Shown: piece by piece, positions 1 through 11,009 of the stretch
Layout of the letters: each line of letters starts with the position of its first letter
Position numbering within the stretch: position 1 is the stretch's first letter
NCBI GenBank assembly: GCA_010094045.1
Contig: ML986885.1
Span: 3,397-35,707 of the forward strand
DNA length: 32,311 nt
Origin: Lojkania enalia
Taxonomy: Eukaryota > Ascomycota > Dothideomycetes > Pleosporales
Direction: 5' to 3'
The notes under the pieces: generated by a model
Databases searched by the model: none
What the model saw: the letters and a program-made list of their open reading frames with translations, nothing else
Told to the model about the DNA's origin: nothing
Position numbers and translations under genes: made by a program

Positions 1-172
1 TATATAGTTGTATACTCCCTTATAAGTAGCTTAGTAGTTCTTCTATATCCTTTTATATAAGGCCTATAAGTGTTAATAGAATTCCCAGGTTCCTAATCCC
101 CTATATACTCCTATATACCTTTAAATAGATTTATACCGTATTTAGACCTATTATCTTACCTGCGCTGTTATA
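1..172 (+). mobile_element. Ty3/gypsy LTR, 3' part (cut by window edge)
   Basis: This matches the last 172 bp of the 279-bp LTR seen complete at 10425-10703 and 17337-17615, with only C/T and G/A differences. It ends in GTTATA, a mutated form of the family's GTTACA end. What follows is not the gypsy leader found at 10704, so this is a 3' LTR of an element lying to the left, or a solo LTR. It is inserted in pogo element B. Confidence 0.9.
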
Positions 173-519
173 CTTTATATTATCTACTTATATTTAATTA
201 CACCCTAAATTAGCGTATTATAGCCCGAGTTTCCTCCTTATTATCTTTTTTAGTAATAATTATCTTTTTTTATACTTTTATTAGGGTCTCTTATACTTAA
301 ATCCGCCTTTTTTTCTACTATTTCCGTTTTATTACTACTTTATTTGCTTCTTAAAGGCTGACGATTTTATTATATATTAACCTAATCTGATATAGTACTT
401 TTATAAAGCCTTTTTTAAGCTAATTTAAGTTCTTAATAATAGAAGCTAGTAAAGAGTTTATATCTCTTTAAATCCGATTATAAATTAATATTAATTAAGC
501 TTCTAGCTCGCGCGCGTTA

Positions 520-589
520 ACGTATAGTATAAGTAAGCTAATTACCTAAGTAAGCTGATTATAATATTAAGACCCTACTAAAATCGCGA
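520..589 (+). repeat. Left terminal inverted repeat of A1
   Basis: This is the inverted partner of 2296-2365, differing by transitions. It begins ACGTATAGTATAAG and carries two 17-bp-spaced AAGYRAGCT-like motifs at terminal positions 12 and 29. Confidence 0.88.
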
Positions 590-609
590 TAATTATACTT
601 TATAATATT

Positions 610-2278
610 ATACTATAACTAATAACTGCAGAATTAATTTAGAAAGAAGCTAGAATATAGCTTATACTTTAAGCTCTTTAATAAGACGTAATACTAACTA
701 TATATCGTATTATATTAATCTATAATATCTTCTAAAGTATACTTAGTATATAAAGGTAAAGAATAGCTCTATAACGCGATTGCCGGCCTAATTTAATAAA
801 GCTTAGTAAGACTAAGGAGTAGGTGATTATTTAGTATATACTAGATCTAGATATAAGAGGATTTCTACTATAGTTTACTACTAGCTATACGCTCTACTAG
901 CTAAGTTAGAAAGAATTAGGTAGAAAACTTTATTAAATATACGCCTAAGCTTAAAGTTAAATTTAATTAAAAGTATAACTATTTAAGAGCTAAATATAAG
1001 AATTTTAAGGGTATAGGATTTTAGTTCTACCTTATATAGAATATAAAGGCTAAGTATAATATTATTAATAAAGATACGTACAACTTTAATAAATTAGGCT
1101 TTATAATAGGCGTAATATTAATAGGAGTAGTAGTTACTAGCTCTAAGAGATAGAATTAATTAAAGTAGCTCTAGCTAGATAATTATAAGTAGACTATAGT
1201 TATCTAGGGTATTAACGCGATAGGATAGGCGATACTATTTTTTATTATCTTTATAGGTACCTACTACCTCTCTATATAGTATAAAGAAGATAATATTCTA
1301 CTAACCTAAGCTATACAGGTTACTAATAACAGCTGGACGATAAATAATATTAGTATTAAATAGTTAAAGTACTTTAACACGTATATAAAGAATTATACTA
1401 TTAGTATATATCAATTACTAATTCGTAACAGCTATAAGAGCTACAACTCACTTAAATTCAGGCAGCTCTATAAGGAAAAGAATATTATTACTCTCTATAT
1501 ACCTCTATATTTATTATACCTACTGTAGCTACTAGATATAGGTTGTTTCTTACTTTTAAAGACTACGTATAGGCGCTAAGTTGAGTAGCTAATACGCGGT
1601 TATATTAACTATATTATAAAAATCAAGTTCTTACCCTATTTTAAAGTAGCTTTTAACGCAGCAATTATGAAGAGTAATATCCTAAGTAGCTTTTAAGGTG
1701 CTAGCCTAGTTCTATTTAACCTAGATATAGTACTATTAAAGCTTAAAGTTCGACTATATATACTAATACTCTTTATAGTCGAAGATACCCCTTAGAAGTT
1801 AAAAATACTAAGTAATCCTATCGAATTTAGGTCTTAATCTGCGTACGTTTGATTAAGAGTTTAAAAGCACTTAGATAGCTTACCTATTTTAATAGTAGAG
1901 GCGTTTAAACAGTTTATAAAGGGTGCTATATATATAATATATAAAAATATACTATTACGCGTTTAGGTTACTAAACTTTAAGTAGCTAATAAAGCCGCTA
2001 TATAATATTAATTATATAAAAGAAAGCGTATATAGAAGGAAGGTAACCTAACGATTAAAGAAGGCGCTTAATTAACTGCTCTAAAAGATTTTAGCGCTTA
2101 TACTAATAGAAAGAAGAGTAGGAAGAAGGCGCGCGTTAATAGAAACCAGCCGACTTAAAGGCGCTACAGGTAGTATAGTAAGGCTAGGTATAACTCGCGG
2201 ACGTGTAAAAATAATGCTATAGATATAGAAGAATAGGCTACTATACTATATAGTATAATAGAATATAAGAAAGTATAA
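610..2278 (+). pseudogene. pogo (DDE_1) transposase of A1, stops plus frameshift
   Basis: The N-terminal region includes RDCRPNLIKLSKTKE and ILDLDIRGF, typical of the CENP-B-like DNA-binding part of fungal pogo proteins. The catalytic core follows, with YNFNKLGF (first Asp now Asn) and LLIRNSYKSYNS (second Asp now Asn), then a block corresponding to the family's HLL.PLD.GCF. The C-terminus has a basic stretch and a zinc-knuckle-like CX2CX4HX4C site in which Cys and His are mostly Tyr (RYRQYGKARYNSRTC). A 26-bp deletion near 876-882 shifts the frame relative to A2. The start at 610 (ATA) is inferred by aligning with the ATG of element C. The protein is non-functional. Confidence 0.82.
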
Positions 2279-2295
2279 TATTTTGCGAAAAGTAG

Positions 2296-2365
2296 TCGCG
2301 ATTTTAGTATAGTCTTAGTATTATAATCAGCTTGCTTAGGTGATTAGCTCGCTTATACTATACGT
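2296..2365 (-). repeat. Right terminal inverted repeat of A1
   Basis: Its reverse complement matches 520-589 and keeps less mutated motifs (AAGCGAGCT, then AAGCAAGCT 17 bp further in). A TA follows at 2366-2367. Confidence 0.88.
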
Positions 2366-3637
2366 TATTTAGTATTTTTACTTCTTATTAGGTATTATCT
2401 TATACTAGTAGTATTAGTGTATAAAGCTTTATATTAAGCTTTAAAAATACCGCTTCTAGATTAAATAGGACTAGACCAGCTCCTTAAAAGCTTATATAGA
2501 TATTATCCTTTATAATTAATATATTAAAAGTAGCTTTAAAGGCTAGAAAGAACTTAAGTTTTATAATATAGTTAATATAATTGTATATTAAGACTAAGAT
2601 CTAATTTCTATATATACGCTTTAATAGTAAAAAGTAGCCTATATCTAATAGCTATAATAGATGTAATAAATAAGCTAGTATATAAAGTAGAATAATACTC
2701 TATTCCTCGCAGAGTTTCTGGAAATTAAGCGAGTTATAACTATTATAGCTATTAAAGATTAGTAGTCGACACGAGTCTACTATATAATCCCTTATATATC
2801 TATAAAAGTGCTTTAACTACTTAATACTAAGTTTATTTATTATCTAGCCGTTTTTACTAACTATAATAGTCTAGTTCTTAGGTATATCGTCGCCTTTATA
2901 CTAGGTAGAGAGATAGTAGTAGCTAGTAATAATAATAAAGGGTAGGAGCGTCTAGCTAGTAGTATTAATCCTCTAAATTACTAAAATCTATTTATAATTA
3001 ACTAATTAAATTGCTTTTAGTTAATTATATCTCTCTATACCTATAATAACTAGTTATAATAAGATAATTCCTATTTAAAAGCTATATTTGTTAAAATTAT
3101 ATATATCCTCGTCTATAATACTATACTTCTTCTTAATATACTATATAAGCTTAAACTAGTTTTTAATTACCTTAGAATTTTTATATAAAGCTCTCTAATA
3201 ATTATAAAGCCGATTTAGGTGTATTTTAAGTTTAGAACTGCGTTTAATAAAGTTCCTAGGCTAATATATACTAATCTAGCCTATACCGCGCTTAATAAGT
3301 AAGCTATTAGCTATATCTTATATAGTAGCTAAAGTAGGTGCAAATCCTCGCGAATCTAGGTTAAGTATATATTAGATAATAACCTCCTCTTTAGGTTTTA
3401 TTAGTCTCTTCAAGTTAGGCTTATAATTATACTATAAGCGGATTCCAGCGTATTATTAGTATATAGTCGTTCGAATTACATTAAATATTAAAGTAGTATA
3501 TCTTTCGCTATTTATTTAGCCTCTTTTAGTAGTTAAGAGAGCTAAGTTTACTTAATTCTCGTTTTAAACTATATTCTTATATTTTTATTATTATATTGTT
3601 GTTAAAAGCTTAAGTATCGCGTTTTAGTAATAGAATA

Positions 3638-3677
3638 GACCGCTCGCTTATATAGGCCGCTCGCTTGTAAGGTACGT
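3638..3677 (-). repeat. Terminal repeat of pogo B with two 17-bp-spaced motifs
   Basis: Read inward from 3677, the end starts ACGTA and holds AAGCGAGCGG twice, starting at terminal positions 12 and 29, so the period is 17 bp. The same layout occurs in the termini of elements A and C. These are probably transposase binding sites; that is an inference. Confidence 0.7.
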
Positions 3678-3679
3678 TA

Positions 3680-4964
3680 TTAGAAGAGTATAGAGGCTAC
3701 TTATAAACGATATATACGGAATTATATTCTATATTATAAAGTTTATCTAATATAAACCTAAACCCTAGATTTTATCTACCTACTTCTTATACTAAATTAA
3801 CTAATATAGTATTTATATATTAACTTTAAAAATTTCTTTATAGATATATTCGGATATAATTAGATTATAGTAGTAATTAATCGCCTATCTAAATAAGCTA
3901 TATTTATTCTCTACTATTATATAATTAACGTATAGAAAATAGCCGAATTATTTATTTAATAGGTATACTACTTTAGCTACATACCTAAAACTATTATTTT
4001 AGACTAAAAACCTTAGTTTATATCTAGTTTCTAGTTTAAATTCTACTATATTTTAGACGTAAAGATTAAACTATCTACTACTTATTATAAAGAGACTAAT
4101 AGATAGATAGAAATTATAAATAAATATATTAATTAGAGACTACGCCTTTATATATTCTTCTACTAAGACAACTAGAGTTCTCTATTACCTATAATCGACC
4201 AAGTATAAGTAATTCTACTCTATATAACTATTAAAATATCCTCGTATTAGATTCTATATAAATTTAAGCTCTATTAGAGTTAGGATTAGAAATATTCTAT
4301 TAATTCTATTACTATAATAGATAAATTAAATTGTAAAAACGCCTTAGCTCTAGTAACTTATATATATATAGTCTAGGAAACTGTAAAAGCTTATATTAAG
4401 AAGGTTTAGAATCGTATATAATTTATTATTAATTATTACTAGTAACTAATTAATTAGTAGAGTAGTAATATAGTCTACTTAAATACTAAGAACTTTATAG
4501 TTTAGAGACTAAGCTGAAAGCTATCTAATTAATAGAAGAGCCTTTTTAAAGTACTAGAGTAGGTTAGAAACTTATACTATTTATAGCTACCTTTAGGGTT
4601 AAGAATATATAATATCTTCGTACTAAACCTACTATATAAAGACTCCTAGGACCCTCTACTAGGATAAGAAGCTCCGAAACTACCCGCTATTACTATTAAT
4701 AGGGTAGAAGAATAGGAGATTAAGAAAATACAAGCTAGTAAGCTATATTATAAGACCCTTAAATACTATATAAAATAGGTAGAATATAATTCTAACCCGG
4801 TCTAGTATAAAGCTTTAAATTTTATAGGTTTACCTTATAAGCTAAGAGCTTTTTATAATAAGTATCCGGATTAGCTAGGACCCCTAAAAACTCTAACTAA
4901 ATAGATTAAGGTATATAAGAATAGTATAGAAAATATAGATTATCTAGTAGACGATAATATATAA
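3680..4964 (+). pseudogene. gypsy-2 pol, C-terminal part (integrase and chromodomain)
   Basis: This is the relic of the gypsy integrase C-terminal half, matched position by position to 14950-16234 of gypsy-A. Recognisable parts are the DRLSKQ-like stretch after the first catalytic Asp, the KLSTTYYKETN-like segment before the catalytic Glu, and the chromodomain near 4710-4900, which in this family follows the integrase and directs insertion to heterochromatin. In-frame TAA and TAG codons occur throughout. The frame ends at a TAA at 4962-4964, equivalent to 16232-16234. The upstream pol is not contiguous because pogo B separates it. Confidence 0.8.
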
Positions 4965-6075
4965 GAGTTAAGTAGTAGATTTAAAAACTAAATTATAGGC
5001 CTAAAATTACTCCTCTATAATATTTAGAGGGTCTAATAGTAAGCTGTTAAATACCTTTCTAGTTCTATTCTTCTCTATTTTTCTTCCTCTTCCTTCCTTT
5101 CGGACTCCCTCTAAACCTTCTCTACCTTATTCTTAGCCGCCTAAGAGTACTATAATATCAGCTTAAAGGCTAGATACTAGAACCTTTAAAGCCGAAACCT
5201 AATAGAGTAATTTAATACTCTAGTAGAATAAAGCTACTTAAATACTAGCTATAGAAAGGCTAGCTTTCTAACTCTTTATAACCTAGGCTATAAGCGCTAG
5301 ACTGTAAATAGACTCTAAAATAACCTTAAAAGCTACTTTTTCGTCCTTCTTATCTTTTATATATTAGGCTGCTATTTATAGTTTAAGATAGCTTTAAAGG
5401 ACTAGAAACTCTCCCTTATAGTAGAAGGAGATCTATAAGTATATTAGTAATAAGTATTCTATTAGTATTAAATACGATTTATATAGGGTTATACTTTTTA
5501 TTTTATAAGGTATAATACTTATATTTTTTTTAATCTTAGAGACTAAAAGGTAAATATTATATACTACCCGTAGGTAAGTACATATATAGTCTAAAGGTAG
5601 ATAACTTAGAAAGCTTCTAAAGAAATTCTAAAAAGTAGGTAGAGTAGTATATTAATTAATTTTTTTTTCTATAAAGTATTAATATTACTTTAATAACTAA
5701 TAGTTCTAGAGATATATAATAATATATATAGAGTAGAAGTTGTTATTTAGTTAAAGAAGCTTAGTTAATAGCAATCTAATAATATACTAAAGCTAGTAAA
5801 TACTTATTACTATATACGACGAAATTGTAATATTAATAAACTATTATAATAGTAGTTACTAGCTAATATATAAGTTAATTATACTTACCGTAAAAATCTT
5901 ACTTAATATTATATTAATATATAAATATATCTCTATAGGTAACTATATATATTAGCCTTTACTAATAAATACCTTCTTAAAGAAATTTCTTTATACTAGA
6001 ACCTATTTATAATAGCTCTAATTCCCCCCCAAACTAGTATAGAAAGAGACTATCAGCCTATAAGAAGGGAGGTAG
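4965..6075 (+). other. gypsy-2 3' region between pol and LTR
   Basis: This 1.1-kb stretch is homologous to 16235-17336. On the minus strand it retains a degraded version of the antisense frame described for gypsy-A (about 5030-5420). It ends in a purine-rich tract, AAGAAGGGAGGTAG (6062-6075), the polypurine tract next to the LTR. Nothing else is recognisable in it. Confidence 0.75.
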
Positions 6076-6354
6076 TATAATAATGCGAGGAAATTATTCT
6101 ATAAAAAGCTTTATATATAATCTTATCTTAAAACTTTTCGCTTATCTTATTCTACTTCTAGTTCCACCTCTTTTCCTATCCGTATATATTTATATACTCT
6201 CTTATAAGTAGCTTAGTAGTTTTTCTATATTCTTTTATATAAGGCTTATAGATATTAATAGAATTCTCAGGTTCTTAAACCTCTATATACTTCTATATAC
6301 TTCTAAGTAGATTTATATTATATTTAGATCTATTATCTTATCTATACTATTATA
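6076..6354 (+). repeat. 3' LTR of gypsy copy 2 (279 bp)
   Basis: It is the same length as the gypsy-A LTRs and aligns without gaps. The ends are TATAAT and ATTATA, mutated from TGTAAC and GTTACA. It is strongly mutated: most CA and TG sites are TA. Confidence 0.92.
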
Positions 6355-6873
6355 ATATAAAGAAAAACTTTAAATATAAATTAGAAAGTTAGTTAGTCTA
6401 ACAATTTTAAAACTCTTTTTAATAGTTAAATCAAAAATATTATAGAATTTAGGCTATTAATTTCTTACTATAAAATAGAAGATCTTACTTAAATAAGTAG
6501 TAATAAATAGATAGAAGATTAAAATCTTTTTATATATAGTAGAGTTTAGGAAATTAACTTAACTAGTAGCTAAACTACTAAATCTAATAATTGTATATCT
6601 AATAGTCTAGACTAGATTAGTATAGAGGATTTAGTTAGTTTAGTTAATAAAAGCTATATAAGCAGCTTTATAGTAATTACTATAAAACTAAAGAATAGTA
6701 TTAGTAAAAGAAGGATTGTTAAAGCTTATATTAATATTATATAAGAGTTAGTATAGAAAAGATAAATTAGTAGTATAAAGAAATAGAGAGAGTTTTAAAT
6801 ATTTAATAGATAGATAACTTGTAATATAATAGTATAACTAAGGCTATTTATAAATATACTATATTTATATATA

Positions 6874-6928
6874 ACGTAAAGTACCACCGAGCCGGCCATA
6901 CTACTGAGCCGGCCACTTTTTCTTAGTA
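6874..6928 (+). repeat. Left terminal inverted repeat of C
   Basis: This is the inverted partner of 8668-8722. It contains GAGCCGGCC twice, at terminal positions 16-24 and 33-41 (17-bp period), then ACTTTTTCTTAGTA. Confidence 0.9.
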
Positions 6929-6956
6929 CTACCAACACCATGTATAAGACCTTAAT

Positions 6957-8642
6957 TTACTCGCTATCTATAAGAGAACCTACGTACGAGATACTTAGAC
7001 TAGATTTAGAAGAAGCTTCTATATCTTTTTAGCACGTACGAGCGTTATACCCGGTCTTTCTACAGTTCCTATAGTACCGTTAACCAGGTTGAGCTGGTTC
7101 CTTACTACTACCACTACAAGCTTTCTTAGATTGCTGAGGAGCTGTAGATGCCTTAGCAGCTCCGTACGAAACTCCCTTACTATACTCTATCGTACTACTA
7201 TACTGGATTCGCTTCCGTTTACGTGTTTTACACTTTATTATAACCTCTAATTACTCTTTAAGCTTTATAATCCGGTGGCTTATAAGAGCATTTTAATGCA
7301 GCATCAATTCAGCTCCTTTTATTAGCTGTAAGAAGCCTTCTTTAGCTTCTTTTAGTAATCGTACGAAGGACCTCCGTACAAGAGTTAATTATGACCTAAA
7401 TTCTTGTGTGTTGCTTAGTATTTTTAACTGCTATAGTATTTCTAGTAGAGGTACCTCTAGTAGTATACGCAACTAGACTTTAAAGTGCTTAAGAACAACC
7501 TATACGTTAATAGAAACTAGTCTAAATACTTTAAAGGCCTTTTTACAGTTCTCGTACATAGATATATTAAAAAACGCGTCTTTAAAGGCTGGTAGAAAGC
7601 CTTCCTTATTAATATAGTAGACGCGTTAGTATACCAAGTCTTATATATACTGGGAGTACTTTAGCTTTAATAGTAAGAAGTATACTATATTAAGTAGCTG
7701 TAGGATATATAATAAATGTGCTGGTATATAGAGGGTAAGGATCTTTTATATAAGGTAATAATCCTTAAAATTCTAGTTTAGATAGCTCTTATAGCTATTA
7801 AGAATAAGTAGCCTATATAACCCTACCTAACGCGTCTTTATATACGCGTTAAAGTACTTTAACTACTTAAAACTAAGCTTATTATTTATCTATCTATTCT
7901 TAGAAACTAAGAGCTTCTAGTCGTACGGTATATCTATCTCCTTATACCATACTAAGATATAGACGCGTCCTTTATAGATGATAAATGGTGGAATTGTATA
8001 TCTAGTAGTATAGATACTCTAGATTACTATAACCCACTCCCGATCACCTAGCTAAATAAGCGTAGGTCTTATACAGCGTTCTAAACCTGTAACAACTTTT
8101 ATAGAGCTAATTATACCTATCTAGAAGCCTATCTTATTAAAGTTATAGATATTATCTTTATAGATACTATACTTAGCTACCGTCTCTTATACGAGTTTAA
8201 ACCACGCGTTAATAACCTCTAGATCTTCTTATAATATCTTTTAACAGTCCTTTACTCGATTAAAAACTGTTTTAAGCTTATTTATACGCGATATAAATTG
8301 TTTAGGCCAGTTTTTACCTATAAATATTTTATCCCGCGTACGTAATAGTTTATCTACTATATCTGCCACCTTATAAAGCCGTAGCGTAAATCCTCGCAAA
8401 TTAAAGTTAAAGATATATTATATAATCGTCTACTCTTCAGTTACTATAAGCTTTATATAATTTAGTTAAATTTAAGGTCGAAAGGTAATTCTATAAAGCT
8501 GGTTAGAAAGCTACTAGTATCGTATATTAAAAGCTGCTGCAGCGCGTCGCACGCTTCGAAATTAGCCTAAAGTATAGACCTAAAGGGCAAGTTTAATTCT
8601 ACCTTCTTAATTAGATAGATTAGCTTTATATTATTAAGACAT
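6957..8642 (-). pseudogene. pogo (DDE_1) transposase of C, one frame of 562 codons with stops
   Basis: One frame runs from a preserved ATG (8640-8642) to a TAA (6957-6959) without indels but with many TAA/TAG codons. In order: an N-terminal CENP-B-like DNA-binding region (KLALQVYTSG, VRRAAAAFNIRY), the first catalytic block IYNFNKIGF (Asp to Asn), an internal REWVIVI block, the second catalytic block LLILNSYKSYLNQNF (Asp to Asn), and a C-terminal basic stretch (CKTRKRKRIQ) followed by a CX2CX4HX4C-type knuckle seen as YRNCRKTGYNARTC. The length and order match fungal pogo transposases. Both visible catalytic Asp codons are mutated, so the protein could not cut DNA even without stops. Confidence 0.88.
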
Positions 8643-8667
8643 AGCGTTGCGTACGGAAAAGTTACTA

Positions 8668-8722
8668 TACTAAGAAAAAGTGGCCGGCTTAATAGTATAG
8701 CCGGCTTAGTAGTACTTTACGT
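8668..8722 (-). repeat. Right terminal inverted repeat of C
   Basis: The reverse complement matches 6874-6928 with transitions only (AAGCCGGCT/AAGCCGGCC against GAGCCGGCC). A TA follows at 8723-8724. Confidence 0.9.
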
Positions 8723-9241
8723 TACTATATTTATATTATAAACTAATTAATTAAATATAATATAGTAAATTTAAAAATACAATTATATAATAACTAATAA
8801 AATTATAGTATTTATATAGATATAAACTATTAAAAGAGTTTATAGATAGTAAACCTAACTATCTATAGTTAGGGTTGTTAAAAATAAAATTATCGTTTTA
8901 TAAAAAATAAATTATTATACTTAACAATTATTTTATACTAAATAATATACGATATTATCGGATAATTTAGCGCTAGGGTTGTCAACGATATAATAATAGA
9001 AACGATACGATTATCGGTTTTTTATCGGTATTTTATCTTATTAATCGTATATTATCGTTTATTGTATCCTTTACCGTAGATAGTTAGGCTCGCTACCTAT
9101 AAACTCTCTTAATAGTTTATATCTATATAAATACTATAATTTTATTAGTTATTATACGATTATATTTTTAAATTTACTATATTATATCTAATTAATTAGT
9201 TTATAATATAAATATAGTATATATAAATATAGTACGTTTAT

Positions 9242-10123
9242 AGGTAGCCTTAACTATACTATTATATCGCGAGTTATCTATCTATTAAATATTTAAGACT
9301 TCCTCTATTTCTTTATACTACTAATTTATTTTCTCTATACTTACTCTTATATAATATTAATATAAGCTTTAATAATCCTTCTTTTACTAATACTACTCTT
9401 TAGCCTTATAGCAATTGCTATAAAACTACTTATATAGCTCTTATTAACTAAGCTAACTAGATCCTCCGCGCTAATCCGGTCTAGGCTATTAGATATACTA
9501 TTACTAGATTTGGTAGTTTAGCTACTAGTTAAGCTAATTTTCTAAACTCTACTACGTACGAAGAGATTTTAATCTACTATCTACTTATTATAGCTTATTT
9601 AAGTAAGATCTTCTACTTTATAGTAAGAAATTAATAGCCTAAATCCTATAATATATTCGATTTAACTATTAAGAAAAGTCTTAAAATTATTAAACTTGCT
9701 AACTTTTTAATTTATACTTAAGGTCTTTCTCTATATAATTTAGCTAATACCTCTATTATAGTATAATACAACCGAATTAATACTACTACTCTCTTATCTT
9801 AGTGCTAATCCTATATTAAGAGTCTTCTTATCTATTCCCGTAGCACTCTAAATATCTAGCTATATAATTATTATACTGCCGCTTATAATTATATAAGAGA
9901 ATTTACTATATATATTAGATATTTCTCTTTTAATAGCTAGTTTAATAGTATATATTCTAACTATATCTATATTAACTATACTTCTTAATATACTATTCGT
10001 AATAACAACAACTCTAAGCTAACGTATAATAAATATACTAAGCGTTATAGCTGTACTCGTTTAACATTTCTAAAAGATAATAGTAGTAAGAGTAGTAGGT
10101 CTTTTAGTAGAGTTCTTAGTAAT
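9242..10123 (+). other. Possible second hAT frame, convergent with the transposase
   Basis: On the strand opposite the transposase, one frame is comparatively open: about 290 codons with roughly a dozen TAA/TAG, each one transition from CAA, CAG or TGG. It includes LATSQANFLNSTTYEEILIY, KKSLKIIKLANFLIY and a basic Ser-rich tail (RLTFLKDNSSKSSRSFSRVL). No start codon or known domain is visible. The complementary strand, in the same direction as the transposase, also reads partly open, so this may be a shadow. It ends near where the transposase ends. Confidence 0.3.
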
Positions 10124-10424
10124 AGTTAATATTAGATTTAAAGCTAGGTTAAATATATTTCTTACAATTTAAATATATATAATATATTATACTTAATTTT
10201 AGATACTTCTAAGTATCTTAAAAGTCTTCTACTAGAATTCTACTTTAATACCAACTTTTTATACATTCTATATATTTAATACTTAATATACTAAGCTATA
10301 TTCTCTCCTATAAGATAGTATAATAACCTTCTAAAAATACTCGTTCTAGTTTATTACTTATTACTAGAATAGATAAAATATTTACTATAAATGTTAAAAG
10401 TTATAGCTAGCATTTTCTTTATAT

Positions 10425-10703
10425 TGTAACGATGCAAAGAAATCGTTCCACGAAAAGCTTCATATACAACCTTATCCCAAAGCTTTTCACTTATCTTATC
10501 CTACCCCCGGTTCTACCTCTTTTCCCTTCCGTATATAGTTGCACACTCCCTTATAAGTAGCTTGGTAGTTCTTCTATATCCTTTCGTACAAGGCCTATAG
10601 GTGTTAATGGAATTCCCAGGTCCCTAATCCCCCACGCACTCCTATATGCCTCTAAGTAGATTTATACCGCATTTAGACCTATTATCTTGCCTGTGCCGTT
10701 ACA
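10425..10703 (+). repeat. 5' LTR of gypsy-A
   Basis: It begins TGTAACGATGC and ends GCCGTTACA, giving a 6-bp inverted end pair TGTAAC/GTTACA. Compared with 17337-17615 I count about 19 differences, all C/T or G/A, with no gaps. This LTR keeps intact ends, while the 3' LTR start is mutated. Confidence 0.95.
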
Positions 10704-11009
10704 TTATATAGAAGAACTTAATACTACTAGTAACGGCCTCTTTAATAATATCGCATCGATTGTTTATTTAAATACGTCTAAGTCTAAGATATACCTAATT
10801 TAGTTTAGGTTGTAATACTTATATACTATTATATTAAATTATTCAGTTACCTAGACAGGATCTTAGAGACCTCCTATCGACTGAAGCCTTTAGGTTTAGA
10901 ACTTCCTATCCCCTGCGATTAGGATTGCTTTTAGAAAAGCCGCGTAGAGTGCGCCTAGGTAGAAACTCAGAGACTACTAATAACCTATCAGAATCGGAGG
11001 CAACCGCCG
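10704..11009 (+). other. gypsy-A leader between 5' LTR and gag
   Basis: This 306-bp untranslated leader follows the LTR. The primer-binding site should lie at its first bases (TTATATAGAAGAAC), but I cannot match it to a tRNA 3' end. The gag ATG follows CAACCGCCG at 11010. Confidence 0.7.

Larger units (their letters stand above)
520..2365 (+). mobile_element. pogo-type DNA transposon A1, complete with TIRs
   Basis: This 1846-bp element has about 70-bp terminal inverted repeats (520-589 and 2296-2365) beginning ACGTATAGTATAAG. It is flanked by a TA duplication (518-519 and 2366-2367) and sits inside pogo B. A second copy, A2, lies at 27822-29693 and is 26 bp longer. The length difference is one deletion in A1 near 876-882, at a repeated TTACTAC. 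Confidence 0.92.
173..3572 (-). pseudogene. pogo (DDE_1) transposase remnant of B
   Basis: Read from about 3572 down, one stop-riddled frame shows the usual fungal pogo layout: an N-terminal CENP-B-like helix-turn-helix region, a segment with LNLDSRGFAP, the first catalytic block as YNFNKYSF (family FDE.GF; here Asp is Asn), the second as LLIFNSYNSYNS (Asp to Asn), then a block matching the family's HLL.PLD.G.F. A C-terminal basic region continues at 173-517 on the far side of inserted element A1. The start is inferred: 3570-3572 reads ATA, probably a mutated ATG. Stops are TAA and TAG, as expected from CAA, CAG and TGG. The gene is dead; its DNA-cutting role is inferred from the family. Confidence 0.8.
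173..3677 (-). mobile_element. pogo-type DNA transposon B (left end missing, interrupted by A1)
   Basis: This is a Tc1/mariner-superfamily pogo element in minus orientation. Its right terminus reads, inward, ACGTACCTTACAAGCGAGCG and is followed by a TA (3678-3679) at which gypsy-2 integrase sequence resumes, so B inserted at a TA in gypsy-2. The left terminus is not in the window because a gypsy LTR (1-172) interrupts it. Element A1 is inserted at a TA (518-519 / 2366-2367) within the C-terminal coding part. The sequence is heavily mutated in a RIP pattern. Confidence 0.85.
3678..6354 (+). mobile_element. Ty3/gypsy copy 2, 3' portion with 3' LTR
   Basis: This is colinear with 14948-17615 of gypsy-A: integrase zinc-finger region, integrase core, chromodomain, 1.1-kb 3' region and 3' LTR. 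The 5' part lies left of the window because pogo B split the element at the TA at 3678-3679. It is mutated much more than gypsy-A, almost only by C to T and G to A. The right flank at 6355 is hAT sequence (H3), so this copy inserted into a hAT element. Confidence 0.92.
6874..8722 (-). mobile_element. pogo-type DNA transposon C, complete with TIRs
   Basis: This 1849-bp element has 55-bp terminal inverted repeats (6874-6928 and 8668-8722) starting ACGTAAAGTACCACCG. A TA duplication flanks it (6872-6873 and 8723-8724); removing element and duplication restores the hAT sequence seen at 24750-24770. It is less mutated than A, B or C2: GCCGGCC motifs and the transposase ATG survive, which suggests a later arrival or less RIP. 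Confidence 0.92.
6355..8869 (+). mobile_element. hAT fragment H3 (interrupted by pogo C)
   Basis: Positions 6355-6873 and 8723-8869 match 24242-24906 of hAT copy H2 in the same orientation, up to the internal octamer TCTATAGT (8862-8869). Pogo C is inserted at TA 6872-6873 / 8723-8724. The left part is cut by gypsy-2; the right stops where H2 begins at 8870. Only the transposase-distal third of the element is present, so no transposase is encoded here. Confidence 0.85.

Noticed and set aside
173..517. Unassigned AT-rich spacer between an LTR and a transposon
   Set aside because: On the minus strand it continues the basic C-terminal part of the pogo B transposase across the A1 insertion, so it belongs to B.
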